Numbered from the stretch's first letter, positions 39,105-48,928 are shown. The stretch is DNA of 64,000 nucleotides from Thauera carbonicopians (GCF_025699485.1 NZ_JANUXN010000002.1:1-64000), one strand, 5' to 3'. The notes: generated from the sequence alone by a model not told the origin. Made by a program: numbers and translations.

Positions 39105-39494
39105 ATGGAACGCTCAACCCGCCAACGCCATTCGATCCGCAGTGCCCTGGCCGATGCCGGACGGCCGCTGCTTCCCGCCGAAATCCTGCAGGCAGCCCAA
39201 GCCGAAGTACCGGCGTTGGGATTGGCCACCGTCTACCGCAACCTCAAGCAATTGGCCGAGGCAGGGGAGATCCAGGCGGTTGAACTCCCCGGCGAGCCGT
39301 CCCGCTACGAACTGGCGGGGCACAAGCATCACCATCATTTCCGCTGCAACAATTGCAATCGCGTGTTCGACGTCCACGCCTGTCCCGGCGACATGCAGAA
39401 GCTGGCGCCCCAGGGCTTCGTCGTGGACGGCCACGAGTTGACCCTGTACGGCGTCTGCCGCGACTGCGGCACGTCGTCGGTCAAAGATACTTGA
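39105..39494 (+). CDS. Fur-family metal-responsive regulator
   Basis: A 129-residue protein with an N-terminal winged helix (VPALGLATVYRNLKQLAEAGEI). The metal-binding half has HKHHHHFRC, CNNC and CRDC, so both structural CxxC pairs are present. This looks like a Zur- or Fur-paralogue group rather than the main Fur. ATG at 39105 (MERSTRQR) fits relatives; ATG at 39096 is in frame too. It overlaps the convergent DUF1624 gene by 14 bases. Confidence 0.88.
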   Translation: MERSTRQRHSIRSALADAGRPLLPAEILQAAQAEVPALGLATVYRNLKQLAEAGEIQAVELPGEPSRYELAGHKHHHHFRCNNCNRVFDVHACPGDMQKLAPQGFVVDGHELTLYGVCRDCGTSSVKDT

Positions 39495-40683
39495 GCCAGG
39501 CGAGGTCGCGGCGACGGGCCTTGAAGGCTGCGAAGGCCTTGACCACGGGGTAGAGGACCACCGCCAGCACCACGGTGCACAGCCAGACTCCGCCCATGCC
39601 GTCGAAGCCGAAGTATTCGCCCTGGTTGTTGCCCCAGATCGCCTGTGCGCCCAGGTACAGGAACTTCAGCACGTACAGGTGCAGCACGTAGAAGAACATC
39701 GGTGCGGCGCCGAACACCGCCAGCGGCTTCAGCCAGGCCGCGCCGGGTTGGCGGTCGAAGGCGCGCAGCGCCAGCAGGCCGATGCCGAGCGTGAGCGCGA
39801 CGAACAGCAGCGAGGGCGGGTACTTGGTGATGTTGACGAAGCTCATCAGCGTCTGCAGCGCGGTATCGCCGGCAATCCAGGGCTTGTCGCCATAGACGTT
39901 GATCGTGCGCAGCACGACGAAGCCAACCAGCAGGCCGATTCCCCAGTTCAGCAGGCGGCGCTGGCGCAGTGCTGCGTCCGAGCCTGCCGCGAACCACGGT
40001 CCGGCGGCATAACCCAGCGCGATCACGCCGATCCAGGGCAGCAGCGGGTAGGAGGTGCGCAGGCGCAGCGCTTCGGATACTTCGATCCAGCCGCGGTCGT
40101 GCAGCACGGCCCAGGGGATGTGCATCGGGTGGCCGACGGCGAAGTGCAGGCCGTCCAGCAGGTTGTGGCCGGCCACCAGCACGATGCCGATGGCGATCAA
40201 TAGCCGGCGCGGCAGCCACAGCAGCGCTGCCAGCGCAATCATCGACAGGCCGATGACCCAGATCACCTGCAGGAACACCTTGGCCGGCGGGAACTGGAAG
40301 GTCCACGCGAAGTTGATCACGGTGATCTCCAGCAGCATCAGGAACAGCCCGCGCTTGAACAGGAAGGCCGCTGCCGCGGCGCGGCCGTCGCCGCCGTGGC
40401 GGCTGCCGTACAGGAAGGCCGACAGCCCGGTCAGGAAGACGAACACCGGTGCGCAGATGTGCGCCAGCAATCGGCTGAAGAACAGCTCGGGCGGCGTGTC
40501 GGCGACCACCATCGGGTCCGGCACCTGGTGGTGCAGGTAGAAGGTTTCGCGGACGTGATCGAGCAGCATGAAGGCGATCACCAGGCCGCGCAGCGCGTCG
40601 ATGGCGCCGAGCCGGGTGGTTGTGGTGGAGGGGATGGCTGGGGCGGCCGCAGCTGCCGCTGTTGTGCTTGCAAGCGTCGTCAT
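39481..40683 (-). CDS. DUF1624 (heparan-alpha-glucosaminide N-acetyltransferase-like) membrane protein
   Basis: A 400-residue protein with about ten membrane helices. It opens with the family motif RLGAIDALRGLVIAFMLLDHVRETFY. The LLPWIGVIALGYAAG and FFYVLHLYVLKF segments are also typical. Members are probable acyltransferases acting on envelope sugars, though most are uncharacterised. The start MTTLAST at 40683 is 13 bases downstream of a striking palindrome resembling a Fur/Zur box. The N terminus is Ala/Thr-rich. Confidence 0.88.
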   Translation of the reverse strand: MTTLASTTAAAAAAPAIPSTTTTRLGAIDALRGLVIAFMLLDHVRETFYLHHQVPDPMVVADTPPELFFSRLLAHICAPVFVFLTGLSAFLYGSRHGGDGRAAAAAFLFKRGLFLMLLEITVINFAWTFQFPPAKVFLQVIWVIGLSMIALAALLWLPRRLLIAIGIVLVAGHNLLDGLHFAVGHPMHIPWAVLHDRGWIEVSEALRLRTSYPLLPWIGVIALGYAAGPWFAAGSDAALRQRRLLNWGIGLLVGFVVLRTINVYGDKPWIAGDTALQTLMSFVNITKYPPSLLFVALTLGIGLLALRAFDRQPGAAWLKPLAVFGAAPMFFYVLHLYVLKFLYLGAQAIWGNNQGEYFGFDGMGGVWLCTVVLAVVLYPVVKAFAAFKARRRDLAWLKYL

Positions 40684-40696
40684 GGGGGTTAAATGA

Positions 40697-40718
40697 TATT
40701 GATAATTTGTTATCAATA
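40697..40718 (-). promoter_or_regulatory. Fur/Zur-like palindrome at the DUF1624 gene start
   Basis: TATTGATAA (40697-40705) and TTATCAATA (40710-40718) are perfect 9-base arms around TTTG, in an AT-rich island within GC-rich DNA. GATATTGATAAT within it matches 11 of the first 12 positions of the Fur consensus. It lies 13 bases before the ATG, and a Fur-family gene is the convergent neighbour. Confidence 0.6.
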
Positions 40719-40833
40719 ATAGCACGGCCCTGCCTGTGGGCAATCAAGGTGCTGCGACTCTTCCATGTTCTTCGCCAGCCCCTGCAGTAAACTCCCGCTT
40801 TTCCGCGCCCCTCGCGCGGAAGCTGGAGAAGCC

Positions 40834-43524
40834 ATGAGAACAGAACACGCCCCAACGATTCAGCGCGCCGACTATCGGCCGCTGTCCTGGACGGTCGAGA
40901 CCGTCGATCTGCATTTTTCCCTCGATCCCGACGCCACCGTCGTCACCAACCGCATGGTGTGCGTGCGCAACCGCGATGCGGAGGTCGGGCCGATTCGGCT
41001 GTGGGGCGAGGATCTCGAGCGGCTGTCGCTGACCGTCGATGGCCAGGCGCCGCGCGGTTTGCGCGAGCAGGGCACGCTGATCGAGATCGACGCCGACGGC
41101 GAGCGCGTGGTGGTCGAGGTCAAGACCCGCATCGACCCCAGGGCCAACACCACGCTGTCGGGGCTCTACCTGTCCAATGGCGGCTTCTTCACCCAGTGCG
41201 AGGCCGAGGGTTTCCGCCGCATCACCTGTTTCCCCGACCGTCCGGACGTGATGGCGCGCTTCACGGTGACGCTGGAAGCCGACCGCAGCGCATGCCCGGT
41301 GCTGCTGTCCAACGGCAACCTGATCGAGCAGGGCGAGTTGCCGGACGGCCGCCACTATGCGCGCTGGGAAGACCCCTTCCCGAAGCCGTCTTACCTGTTC
41401 GCGCTGGTCGCCGCCGATCTGGTGGTGCTGGAGCGCAAGGAGCGGACGATGTCCGGCCGCGAGGTGCTGCTGCAGGTGTGGGTGGAGGAGGGCAACCTCG
41501 ACCGCTGCCAGCACGCGATGGATTCGCTGGTGCATTCGATGCGCTGGGACGAGGAGACCTTCGGCCTGGAGCTCGACCTCGACCGCTTCATGATCGTCGC
41601 CGTGGCCGACTTCAACATGGGGGCGATGGAGAACAAGGGGCTGAACATCTTCAACACCAAGTTCGTGCTCGCCAAGCCGGACACCGCCACCGACGTCGAC
41701 TACGAGAACGTCGAGAGCGTGGTGGCGCACGAATATTTCCACAACTGGACCGGCAACCGCGTCACCTGCCGCGACTGGTTCCAGCTCACGCTGAAGGAAG
41801 GGCTGACGGTGTTCCGCGACCAGCAGTTCTCGGCCGACATGCTGGGAAACATGGCAAATGAGGCAGCCGGCCCGGCAGCCGCGGCCTCGGCGCGGGCGGT
41901 CAAGCGCATCGACGATGTGCGGGTGCTGCGCGCGGCGCAGTTCCCCGAGGATGCCGGGCCGATGGCGCATCCGATCCGCCCGGACAGCTACCAGGAGATC
42001 AACAACTTCTACACCGCGACGGTGTATGAGAAGGGCGCCGAAGTCATCCGCATGCTGCACACCCTGCTGGGGCAGGAGGGCTTCCGCAACGGCATGGACC
42101 TGTATTTCAGCTATCACGACGGCCAGGCGGTGACCTGCGACGACTTCGTCGAAGTGATGTCGGAGGCGAACAACGGCTTCGACCTCGACCAGTTCATGCG
42201 CTGGTACGGCCAGGCCGGCACGCCGCGGCTCGAGGCCGGCGGCGAATGGAATGCGGCCGAGGGCAGCTACACGCTGACGCTGGCCCAATCCACCCCGGTG
42301 ACGCCGGGCCAGCACGCCAAGCTGCCGCTGGTGATCCCGGTCGCGGTCGGCCTGATCGGCCCGGACGGGCGCGACCGCCCGCTGCGGCTCGAAGGCGAGG
42401 CGCAGGCCGGTGCGAGCACGCGCGTGCTGCAACTGACCGATGCCGAGCAGTCTTTCCGCTTCGTCGGCCTCGATGCCGAGCCGGTGCCCTCGCTGCTGCG
42501 TGGCTTCTCCGCGCCGGTGATCCTCGAACTGGACGAGGACGATGCGCGCCTGGCTTTCCGCATGGCGCACGATGCCGACCCCTTCAACCGCTGGGACGCG
42601 GCGCAGCGCTATGCCGAGCGCATCGTGCTGGCGATGGCGGCCGATGCGGCGATGGCCGTGCCCGAAGCCTTTGTCGCCGCCTTCCGCACGCTGCTCGAAG
42701 ACGGTGCGCTCGACCCCGCTTTCCGTGCCCAGGCGTTGGCACTGCCGGGCGAAGCCTATCTGCTCGAACGCATGGCGCCCGCCGATCCGCAGGCGCTCCG
42801 GGCAGCGCTGGTCAGGCTGATGCGCACGCTGGGCGAGCGCCTGGCGGGCAACTGGCTGGCCTTGTTCGACGCGATGCAGGTGCCGGGCGAGTATCGCTAC
42901 CATCCCGGCGATGCCGGCCGCCGCGCGCTGGCGAATCTGGCGCTGCGCTACCTGACTGCTGCCGGCAATGCCGAAGGGCTGGTCAAGGCGCAGGCACGCT
43001 TCGACGCCGCGACCAACATGACCGAACGCTTCGGCGCCCTGGCTGCGCTGGTGCAGAGCTCGCATCCGGCGCGCGAGGCCGCGCTGGACGCCTTCCAGGC
43101 CCGCTACCGCGACGATGCGCTGGTGCTCGACAAGTGGTTCGCGCTGCAGGCCGGCGCCTGGCGCTGGGACGACGCGGCAGCGCCGGCATTGGATCGCGTG
43201 CGCGTCTTGATGGCCGATCCGGCCTTCAGCCTGTCGAACCCGAACAAGGTCTATGCGCTGCTGGGCACCTACTTCCGTGCCAATCCGGGCGAGTTCCACG
43301 CCGCCGACGGCAGCGGCCACGCGTTCTGGGCCGAGCAGGTGATCGCGCTGGACGCGAAGAACCCGCAGGTCGCGTCACGCATGGCGCGCGCGCTGGAAAG
43401 CTGGCGCCGCTTCACGCCGGCGCTGCAGGCGAGCATTCGTGCCCAGCTCGAAAGAGTGCTGGCGAGCGAAGGCCTGTCGCCGGACGTGGCCGAGGTGGTC
43501 GGCAAGGCGCTGGGCGGCGACTGA
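40834..43524 (+). CDS. pepN: Aminopeptidase N (M1 family)
   Basis: An 896-residue zinc aminopeptidase. It has GAMEN (263-267) and HEYFHNWTGNR with the zinc histidines at 299 and 303. The downstream QFPEDAGPMAHPIRP and ATVYEKGAEVIRML segments are typical of bacterial PepN, followed by the DUF3458-type C-terminal helical domain. It removes N-terminal residues from cytosolic peptides. ATG at 40834 follows GGAGAAGCC. Confidence 0.97.
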   Translation: MRTEHAPTIQRADYRPLSWTVETVDLHFSLDPDATVVTNRMVCVRNRDAEVGPIRLWGEDLERLSLTVDGQAPRGLREQGTLIEIDADGERVVVEVKTRIDPRANTTLSGLYLSNGGFFTQCEAEGFRRITCFPDRPDVMARFTVTLEADRSACPVLLSNGNLIEQGELPDGRHYARWEDPFPKPSYLFALVAADLVVLERKERTMSGREVLLQVWVEEGNLDRCQHAMDSLVHSMRWDEETFGLELDLDRFMIVAVADFNMGAMENKGLNIFNTKFVLAKPDTATDVDYENVESVVAHEYFHNWTGNRVTCRDWFQLTLKEGLTVFRDQQFSADMLGNMANEAAGPAAAASARAVKRIDDVRVLRAAQFPEDAGPMAHPIRPDSYQEINNFYTATVYEKGAEVIRMLHTLLGQEGFRNGMDLYFSYHDGQAVTCDDFVEVMSEANNGFDLDQFMRWYGQAGTPRLEAGGEWNAAEGSYTLTLAQSTPVTPGQHAKLPLVIPVAVGLIGPDGRDRPLRLEGEAQAGASTRVLQLTDAEQSFRFVGLDAEPVPSLLRGFSAPVILELDEDDARLAFRMAHDADPFNRWDAAQRYAERIVLAMAADAAMAVPEAFVAAFRTLLEDGALDPAFRAQALALPGEAYLLERMAPADPQALRAALVRLMRTLGERLAGNWLALFDAMQVPGEYRYHPGDAGRRALANLALRYLTAAGNAEGLVKAQARFDAATNMTERFGALAALVQSSHPAREAALDAFQARYRDDALVLDKWFALQAGAWRWDDAAAPALDRVRVLMADPAFSLSNPNKVYALLGTYFRANPGEFHAADGSGHAFWAEQVIALDAKNPQVASRMARALESWRRFTPALQASIRAQLERVLASEGLSPDVAEVVGKALGGD

Positions 43525-43548
43525 GGCCGCTTTCCTTGCGCGGAAACG

Positions 43549-43577
43549 AAAAACGCCGGGCGGGTCCCGGCGTTTTT
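43549..43577. terminator. Bidirectional terminator between pepN and the CBS gene
   Basis: Arms AAAAACGCCGGG (43549-43560) and CCCGGCGTTTTT (43566-43577) form a GC-rich stem with A and T tails, giving a U-run terminator in both directions between convergent genes. Confidence 0.92.
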
Positions 43578-43593
43578 CATCGCTGTTGCAGCC

Positions 43594-44040
43594 TCATTCG
43601 GCGGCGAGGTCGCCCGCGATGTAGCTTTCGAGCTGGCGGATCGTGGCCTGCTGCTGCTGGACGACCGACTTGACCATGTCGCCGATGGTGACGACACCCA
43701 TGATCTTGCCCTGATAGACCACCGGCAGGTGGCGGAAGCGGTTCTCGGTCATCGTGTGCATGACTTCGTCGACCGTATTGGTGGGCGTGACGGTGCAGGG
43801 ATTCGGCGTCATCAGATCGCCGACGCGGATGTCGCGCGACACCAGACCCTTCAGCACGACTTTGCGGGCGTAGTCGCGTTCGGTGAAGATGCCCACCAGG
43901 CGCTCGCCTTCGGTGACCAGGACACAGCCGATGTCGAACTGCGCCATCAGCGACAGGGCGTCGAACACCGAGTCGGCCGGACTCACCGCATGGAAAGCGC
44001 TGCCTTTCTGCTCAAGAATCTGATTTACGGTCGTCGCCAT
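43594..44040 (-). CDS. Tandem CBS-domain protein
   Basis: A 148-residue protein made of two CBS domains (about 8-65 and 75-130): VSPADSVFDALSLM, GIFTERDYARKVVLKG, VTPTNTVDEVMHTM and GVVTIGDMVKSVV. Stand-alone CBS pairs of this type usually bind adenine nucleotides or NAD and sense energy state; the partner is unknown. It is monocistronic by its flanks. Confidence 0.92.
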   Translation of the reverse strand: MATTVNQILEQKGSAFHAVSPADSVFDALSLMAQFDIGCVLVTEGERLVGIFTERDYARKVVLKGLVSRDIRVGDLMTPNPCTVTPTNTVDEVMHTMTENRFRHLPVVYQGKIMGVVTIGDMVKSVVQQQQATIRQLESYIAGDLAAE

Positions 44041-44154
44041 TGTTTCTCTCCCTCCTTAAGTTGTCGCGCCACGAGGCCGCTGGCTGCGGCCGATGTTTAT
44101 GAGTATAGGGTGGTTCGGGCCGTAGTGAAGCACCAACCCCGATGCGCGCCGGTT

Positions 44155-44982
44155 TCAGATCTCCAGATTGTCGATCAGCCGGGTGCGGCCCAGCTTGGCC
44201 GCTGCCAGCACGACGAGCGGATCGTCCATGTGGATCGGCGGCTGCAGGTCGGCGCGGCGGCGCACGGCCACGTAGTCGGGCTGCCAGCCGGCGGCGGCCA
44301 GTTCGTCCATGGCGTCGGTCTCGAGCTTCAGCAGGTCGTGGTCGCCGGCGCGCACGGCGTCGCGGATGCGGCTCAGCAGGCGGTACAGCAGCGTCGCGCG
44401 GGCGCGCTCGTCCTCGCTCAGGTAGCCGTTGCGCGAGGACAGCGCCAGGCCGTCGTCGGCACGCACGGTGTCGCCCGGCAGCACTTCGACCGGCAGAGCC
44501 AGTTCGCGCACCATGTTGCTCAGCACCATCAACTGCTGGTAGTCCTTCTTGCCGAACAGGGCGATGTCGGGCTGCACGATGTTGAGCAGCTTGAGCACCA
44601 CGGTGGCGACGCCGCGGAAGTGCCCGGGGCGGAATTCGCCTTCAAGGATCGAGACCTGGGCCGGCGCCGGATCGACGTGGTAGCGCTGCGGCTGCGGATA
44701 CATCTCGGCCTCGTCCGGCGCGAAGACGTGCTTGACGCCGACCGCGGCGAGCTTCTCGCAGTCGGCGGCGAGGGTGCGGGGATAGTGGTCGAAGTCTTCC
44801 CCGGCACCGAACTGCAGGCGATTGACGAAGACGCTGGCGATCACGCAGTCGGCCTTTTCGGCGGCCTGGCGCATCAGCGTGATGTGGCCTTCGTGCAGGT
44901 TGCCCATGGTGGGAACGAGGGCGACCTTGCCGGCGGTGGCGCGGGCGGCACGCAGCCCGGCGATGGTGTGATGGATCTGCAT
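44155..44982 (-). CDS. panC: Pantothenate synthetase
   Basis: A 275-residue ligase joining pantoate and beta-alanine with ATP. It has the HIGH-like [14 protein letters not shown], the [13 protein letters not shown] segment, GKKDYQQL and the KMSKS-like LSSRNGYL. The start at 44982 (MQIHHT) fits the family. It follows panB by about 70 bases. Confidence 0.97.
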   Translation of the reverse strand: MQIHHTIAGLRAARATAGKVALVPTMGNLHEGHITLMRQAAEKADCVIASVFVNRLQFGAGEDFDHYPRTLAADCEKLAAVGVKHVFAPDEAEMYPQPQRYHVDPAPAQVSILEGEFRPGHFRGVATVVLKLLNIVQPDIALFGKKDYQQLMVLSNMVRELALPVEVLPGDTVRADDGLALSSRNGYLSEDERARATLLYRLLSRIRDAVRAGDHDLLKLETDAMDELAAAGWQPDYVAVRRRADLQPPIHMDDPLVVLAAAKLGRTRLIDNLEI

Positions 44983-45051
44983 GTCGAAACCTGGAGTGGT
45001 TGGCAACTACGGGTTGGCGAGGGCGCGTCGGCGACGGTGTGCCGGGTGCTC

Positions 45052-45867
45052 TCAGTAGCAGTGTTCGGCAGCGGGGAAGCTGCCGTCGCGCACTGCGGCC
45101 ACATAGCGCGCGACCGCATCCTCGATGCTGCTCGCGCCTTCCATGAAGTTGCGCACGAAGCGGGCGGTCTTGCCGGGGAAGATGCCGAGCATGTCGTGCA
45201 GCACCAGCACCTGGCCGTCGCAGGACGGCCCGGCGCCGATGCCGATGGTGGCCATCGTGCGCAGGCTGGTCGTGATGTCGGCGGCGAGCGTGGCCGGCAC
45301 CATTTCGATGACGACCAGCGAGGCGCCGGCCTGTTCCAGCGCCAGTGCGTCGGCCTTCATGCGGGCCGCGCCTTCGTCGCCGCGGCCCTGCACGCGGTAG
45401 CCGCCGAGCTGATGCACCGATTGCGGCGTCAGGCCGATGTGGGCGCATACCGGCACGCCGCGCTCGACCAGGAAGCGCACGGTTTCGGCCATGTACTCGC
45501 CGCCTTCGATCTTGACCATCTGCGCGCCTGCGGCCATCAGGCGGGCGGCGTTGCGCATCGCCTGCTCCGGGCTCTCGTGACAGGAGCCGAAGGGCATGTC
45601 GGTGACCACCAGTGGGCGGGCATTGGCACGCGCCACGCACTCGGTGTGGTAGGCCATCTGCTCGAGGGTGACCGGCAGCGTCGATTTCTGGCCCTGCAGC
45701 ACGTTGCCGAGCGAGTCGCCGATCAGCACGACATCGACGCCGGCGCGGCCGAGCAGCGCGGCGAAGCTGGCGTCGTAGCCGGTCAGCATGACGATCTTGC
45801 GGCCTTCGGCGCGCATCTTGCCGAGTTCGAACAGGGTGACGGGCTTCTGGTCCTGGAGATAGCTCAT
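45052..45867 (-). CDS. panB: 3-methyl-2-oxobutanoate hydroxymethyltransferase
   Basis: A 271-residue TIM-barrel enzyme making ketopantoate from 2-oxoisovalerate, the valine precursor also made by the ilv pathway in this window. Conserved are [25 protein letters not shown] and the KIEGGEYMA segment. It precedes panC in the same direction. Confidence 0.97.
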   Translation of the reverse strand: MSYLQDQKPVTLFELGKMRAEGRKIVMLTGYDASFAALLGRAGVDVVLIGDSLGNVLQGQKSTLPVTLEQMAYHTECVARANARPLVVTDMPFGSCHESPEQAMRNAARLMAAGAQMVKIEGGEYMAETVRFLVERGVPVCAHIGLTPQSVHQLGGYRVQGRGDEGAARMKADALALEQAGASLVVIEMVPATLAADITTSLRTMATIGIGAGPSCDGQVLVLHDMLGIFPGKTARFVRNFMEGASSIEDAVARYVAAVRDGSFPAAEHCY

Positions 45868-45950
45868 TCATCGCTCCTGATGGGAGGGCGGAGTTTTCCA
45901 CCAAACTGGTGCATTGCACAAGTTCATTACGCCAAATTAAGGATCGGGGT

Positions 45951-46589
45951 TTACCCGGCGTAACCGAAGAATTCGCGGTAACCGCGCATGTCGCGCAGGC
46001 GGGTGAGCAGCAGCTCGAAGTCGTCGTCGTGGTCGACCGGATTCAGTTTACCGGCATCGACGATGAACAGCGGTGCCGCATCGTACTGGTAGAAATAGCG
46101 CGTGTAGCGGTCGGCGACCTGCTGCAGATAGGCTTCGGTGATGCGCCGCTCGGCGTCGAGCCCGCGCTTGTGCACGCGCTCCATCAGCGTGTCGGCGCTG
46201 GCCTGCAGGTAGATCACTAGATCGGGCTGGGGCGTCACCGCGGGTTTCACGCTGTCGTGGATGCGCTGGTGCAGCGCCAACTCCTCGGGGCTGAGGTTCT
46301 GCTCGGCGAACAGCCTGTCCTTGTCGAGGATGAAGTCCGATACCACGCGCCGCTCTTCCGAGATCGGGCCGAGTGCGGCCAACTGGTCGATGCGCTGGAA
46401 CAGGAAGGACAGCTGTGTTGCCATCGCCCAGCGCTCGGGCTGCTGGTAGAAGCGCGCCAGAAAGGGGTTGAGCTCGGCCTGCTCGAACAGGGTGTCGGCC
46501 TGCAGCCGCTCGGCGAGGCGCTTTGCCAGCGAAGTCTTGCCGGCGCCGATCGGGCCTTCGACGACGATGTAGTGTGCTTTGTCGAGCAT
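45951..46589 (-). CDS. Deoxynucleoside kinase
   Basis: A 212-residue dNK-family kinase. It has the P-loop in VEGPIGAGKTSLA (about 9-21) and the VSDFILDKDRLFA segment with the ERS/DRS-like motif. The LID region DAERRITEAYLQ is also present. It probably phosphorylates deoxyadenosine/deoxyguanosine-type nucleosides, but the base preference cannot be read. The start MLDKAHY at 46589 is taken from the family; upstream codons are poor. It is part of the conserved pcnB-folK-dNK-panB series. Confidence 0.9.
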   Translation of the reverse strand: MLDKAHYIVVEGPIGAGKTSLAKRLAERLQADTLFEQAELNPFLARFYQQPERWAMATQLSFLFQRIDQLAALGPISEERRVVSDFILDKDRLFAEQNLSPEELALHQRIHDSVKPAVTPQPDLVIYLQASADTLMERVHKRGLDAERRITEAYLQQVADRYTRYFYQYDAAPLFIVDAGKLNPVDHDDDFELLLTRLRDMRGYREFFGYAG

Positions 46590-46624
46590 GAGCGTGCCGG
46601 CCTGGCCCTGTATCAGTGGTGGAA

Positions 46625-47008
46625 TCAGCTGCGGAAGATGAAATAAACCGCGCCAAGCATACACAACGCAGCCCAGAGATAGTCAAGCTTGAGCGGCTGC
46701 TTCATGTACAGCACGACGAAGGGGACGAACACCAGCAGGGTGATCACTTCCTGCATGATCTTGAGCTGGGCGAGATTCAGCGCGGTGGCGCCGATGCGGT
46801 TGGCCGGCACCTGCAGCAGGTATTCGAACAGCGCGATGCTCCAGCTCACCAGCGCCGCCAGATACCAGGCCTTGCCCTGCATGTTCTTCAGGTGGCCATA
46901 CCAGGCGAAGGTCATGAACACGTTGGAGGCGGTCAGCAGCAGGGCGGTCTGCAGCCAGACGGGGTTGGCGGTGAAAGCCGTGGCGGCGAGTTGGAGCCAG
47001 GTGGGCAT
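46625..47008 (-). CDS. DMT/DUF486 small membrane protein
   Basis: A 127-residue protein with four membrane helices and the ASNVFMTFAWYGHLKN and NRIGATALNLAQLKIMQE segments of DUF486 proteins, which resemble half-size drug/metabolite transporters. Function is unknown. It lies between folK and the deoxynucleoside kinase gene. Confidence 0.88.
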   Translation of the reverse strand: MPTWLQLAATAFTANPVWLQTALLLTASNVFMTFAWYGHLKNMQGKAWYLAALVSWSIALFEYLLQVPANRIGATALNLAQLKIMQEVITLLVFVPFVVLYMKQPLKLDYLWAALCMLGAVYFIFRS

Positions 47009-47070
47009 GATGGGCTCGGATTCGAGGAGCGGAGGCGCGAAAGGAAAGGCTTCGGTGGTGGGGGCAGGGC

Positions 47071-47556
47071 TCAGGCGCGTGCGATGGCCTGATCGGCAAC
47101 GCCCGGCAGCAGATCGGCAGCCCGGCCGTGGCCCGGAATACAGGCCTCGGGTGCGATCTCGGCCAGCGGCACCAGCGTGAAGGCGCGCAGGTGCATGCGC
47201 GGATGCGGTACCTGCAGGCCGGGTTCGTCGATGACCGCGTCGCCGTGCAGCAGCAGGTCCAGATCCATGGTGCGCGGCGCCATGTGGCCATCGCGCCGGC
47301 GGCCGCCTTCGTGCTCGATCGCCAGCAGGGCGTCGAGCAGCGGGCGTGCGGCGAGCGTGGTCGACAGCTCGATCACGGCGTTGATGTAGTCGGGCTGGCC
47401 TTCGACGCCGACGGGGGCGCTGCGGTACAGCGACGACCGTGCCGCGATCCGGGTGCCGGGCAGCCCCGCCAGGCGCTGCAGCGCCAGCGCGAAGGCTGCG
47501 GCGGGGTCGCCGAGATTGGCGCCGAAGGCGACGAAGGCGCGCACGGGGGGCTGCAT
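47071..47556 (-). CDS. folK: 6-hydroxymethyl-7,8-dihydropterin pyrophosphokinase
   Basis: A 161-residue folate-pathway enzyme. It has FVAFGANLGDP, the SSLYRSAPVG segment, the catalytic-loop RRRDGHMAPRTMDLDLLLHGD and PHPRMHLRAFTLVPL. It adds pyrophosphate to hydroxymethyl-dihydropterin. It follows pcnB by 13 bases. Confidence 0.96.
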   Translation of the reverse strand: MQPPVRAFVAFGANLGDPAAAFALALQRLAGLPGTRIAARSSLYRSAPVGVEGQPDYINAVIELSTTLAARPLLDALLAIEHEGGRRRDGHMAPRTMDLDLLLHGDAVIDEPGLQVPHPRMHLRAFTLVPLAEIAPEACIPGHGRAADLLPGVADQAIARA

Positions 47557-47569
47557 CGGAGGCAGGGTT

Positions 47570-48928
47570 TCAGGTGGCTTCGGAGGCAGAGGCGGTCGAT
47601 GCGCCGGCCGGCTTGCGGCGCTTGCGGCGACGCTTCCTGGCCGCCGGGACGTCGTCGGCCGGTGCCTGCCGGATCAGCTCTTCGCGGGCGTCGTGGCCGG
47701 CATGGGCGAAGCGGTCCCACCAGTCGACGATCTCCATCGGGATTTCGTCGGCCTGCGCGCGCAGGCGCAGGAAGTCCCAGCCGGCGCGGTAGCGCGGCTG
47801 CTCGATGAGGCGGTAGGGCGTCTTGCCGGCGCGCTTGTCGAAGCGCGGCTGCAGCGCCCAGATGTCCTTGATGTCGCCGACGATGCGGCGGGTGATGGCG
47901 AGCTTGCGGGCCTGGGCGTCGAGCACCTCGTCCATCGCTTCGAACAGCGCCGGCTGCGAGTGTTCGCCGGCGGCCTTCTTCTTTTCCCACGCGGCCAGCA
48001 CTTCGTGCCACAGCAAGGTGGCGAACAGGAAGCCGGGCGACACCGACTTGCCCTGGCGCACGCGCTCGTCGGTGTTTTCCAGCGACAGCCAGACGAAGCG
48101 CTCGCCCATCGGCTGTTCGAGGATTACGTCGAGCAGCGGCAGCAGGCCGTGGTGCAGGCCTTCCTCGCGCAACTGCTGCAGGCACCCGACTGCGTAGCCC
48201 GAGAACAGCAGCTTCAGCATCTCGTCGAACAGGCGCGCGGCGGGGACGTTCTCCAGCAGCACCGCCATGTCGCGGATCGGGTGGCGCGCGGCGGGGTCGA
48301 TCGTCAGCCCGAGCTTGGCGCCGAGGCGCACCGCGCGCAGCATCCGCACCGGGTCTTCGCGGTAGCGGGTGCGCGGATCGCCGATCATGCGCAGCGTCTT
48401 CTGCTGGATGTCGGCGACACCGTGGTGGTAGTCGACGATGGTCTCGCTGGCAGGGTCGTAGTACAGCGCGTTGACGGTGAAGTCGCGCCGGGTGGCGTCC
48501 TCTTCCTGGTTGCCGTAGACGTTGTCGCGCAGCACGCGGCCGTGCTCGTCGGTCTCGGCCGATTCGGCGTCCTGGCTGGCGCGGAAGGTGGAGACCTCGA
48601 TGGTTTCCGGCCCGCTCATCACATGCACGATCTTGAAACGGCGGCCGATGATGCGCGAACGGCGGAAGGCGGCACGCACTTCCTCGGGCGTGGCGCTGGT
48701 GGCGACGTCGTAGTCCTTGGGCGGCTGGCCGATCAGCAGGTCGCGCACCGCGCCGCCGACGACAAAGGCCTTGTAGCCCTTTTCCTGCAATACGGCGCAG
48801 ACCTTGCGCGCGGCGGGGGAGAGTTGTTCGCGCCGAATGCCGTGGCGTTCGACCGGAATCAGCGCGGGTTCGTGGCGGGCGGATTGCGCCGGGCGCTTGA
48901 AAACCTTGCGCAGCAGCTTGCGGATCAT
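47570..48928 (-). CDS. pcnB: Poly(A) polymerase I
   Basis: A 452-residue nucleotidyltransferase adding poly(A) tails to RNAs for decay. The head domain has AFVVGGAVRDLLIG and PKDYDVATSATPEE. RRDFTVNALYYDP and the RMIGDPRTRYREDPVRMLRAVR segment follow. The Arg/Lys-rich C terminus is typical of PcnB and separates it from CCA-adding enzymes. The start MIRKLLRKVFKR at 48928 is preferred over one 11 codons upstream. Confidence 0.95.
   Translation of the reverse strand: MIRKLLRKVFKRPAQSARHEPALIPVERHGIRREQLSPAARKVCAVLQEKGYKAFVVGGAVRDLLIGQPPKDYDVATSATPEEVRAAFRRSRIIGRRFKIVHVMSGPETIEVSTFRASQDAESAETDEHGRVLRDNVYGNQEEDATRRDFTVNALYYDPASETIVDYHHGVADIQQKTLRMIGDPRTRYREDPVRMLRAVRLGAKLGLTIDPAARHPIRDMAVLLENVPAARLFDEMLKLLFSGYAVGCLQQLREEGLHHGLLPLLDVILEQPMGERFVWLSLENTDERVRQGKSVSPGFLFATLLWHEVLAAWEKKKAAGEHSQPALFEAMDEVLDAQARKLAITRRIVGDIKDIWALQPRFDKRAGKTPYRLIEQPRYRAGWDFLRLRAQADEIPMEIVDWWDRFAHAGHDAREELIRQAPADDVPAARKRRRKRRKPAGASTASASEAT

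Noticed and set aside
40744-43320. An 858-codon minus-strand frame opposite pepN
   Set aside because: It is a shadow of pepN; it lacks a start context or domain.
43729-45963. A 744-codon plus-strand frame across the CBS, panC and panB genes
   Set aside because: It spans several real minus-strand genes and their gaps, has no motif, and is explained by codon bias.
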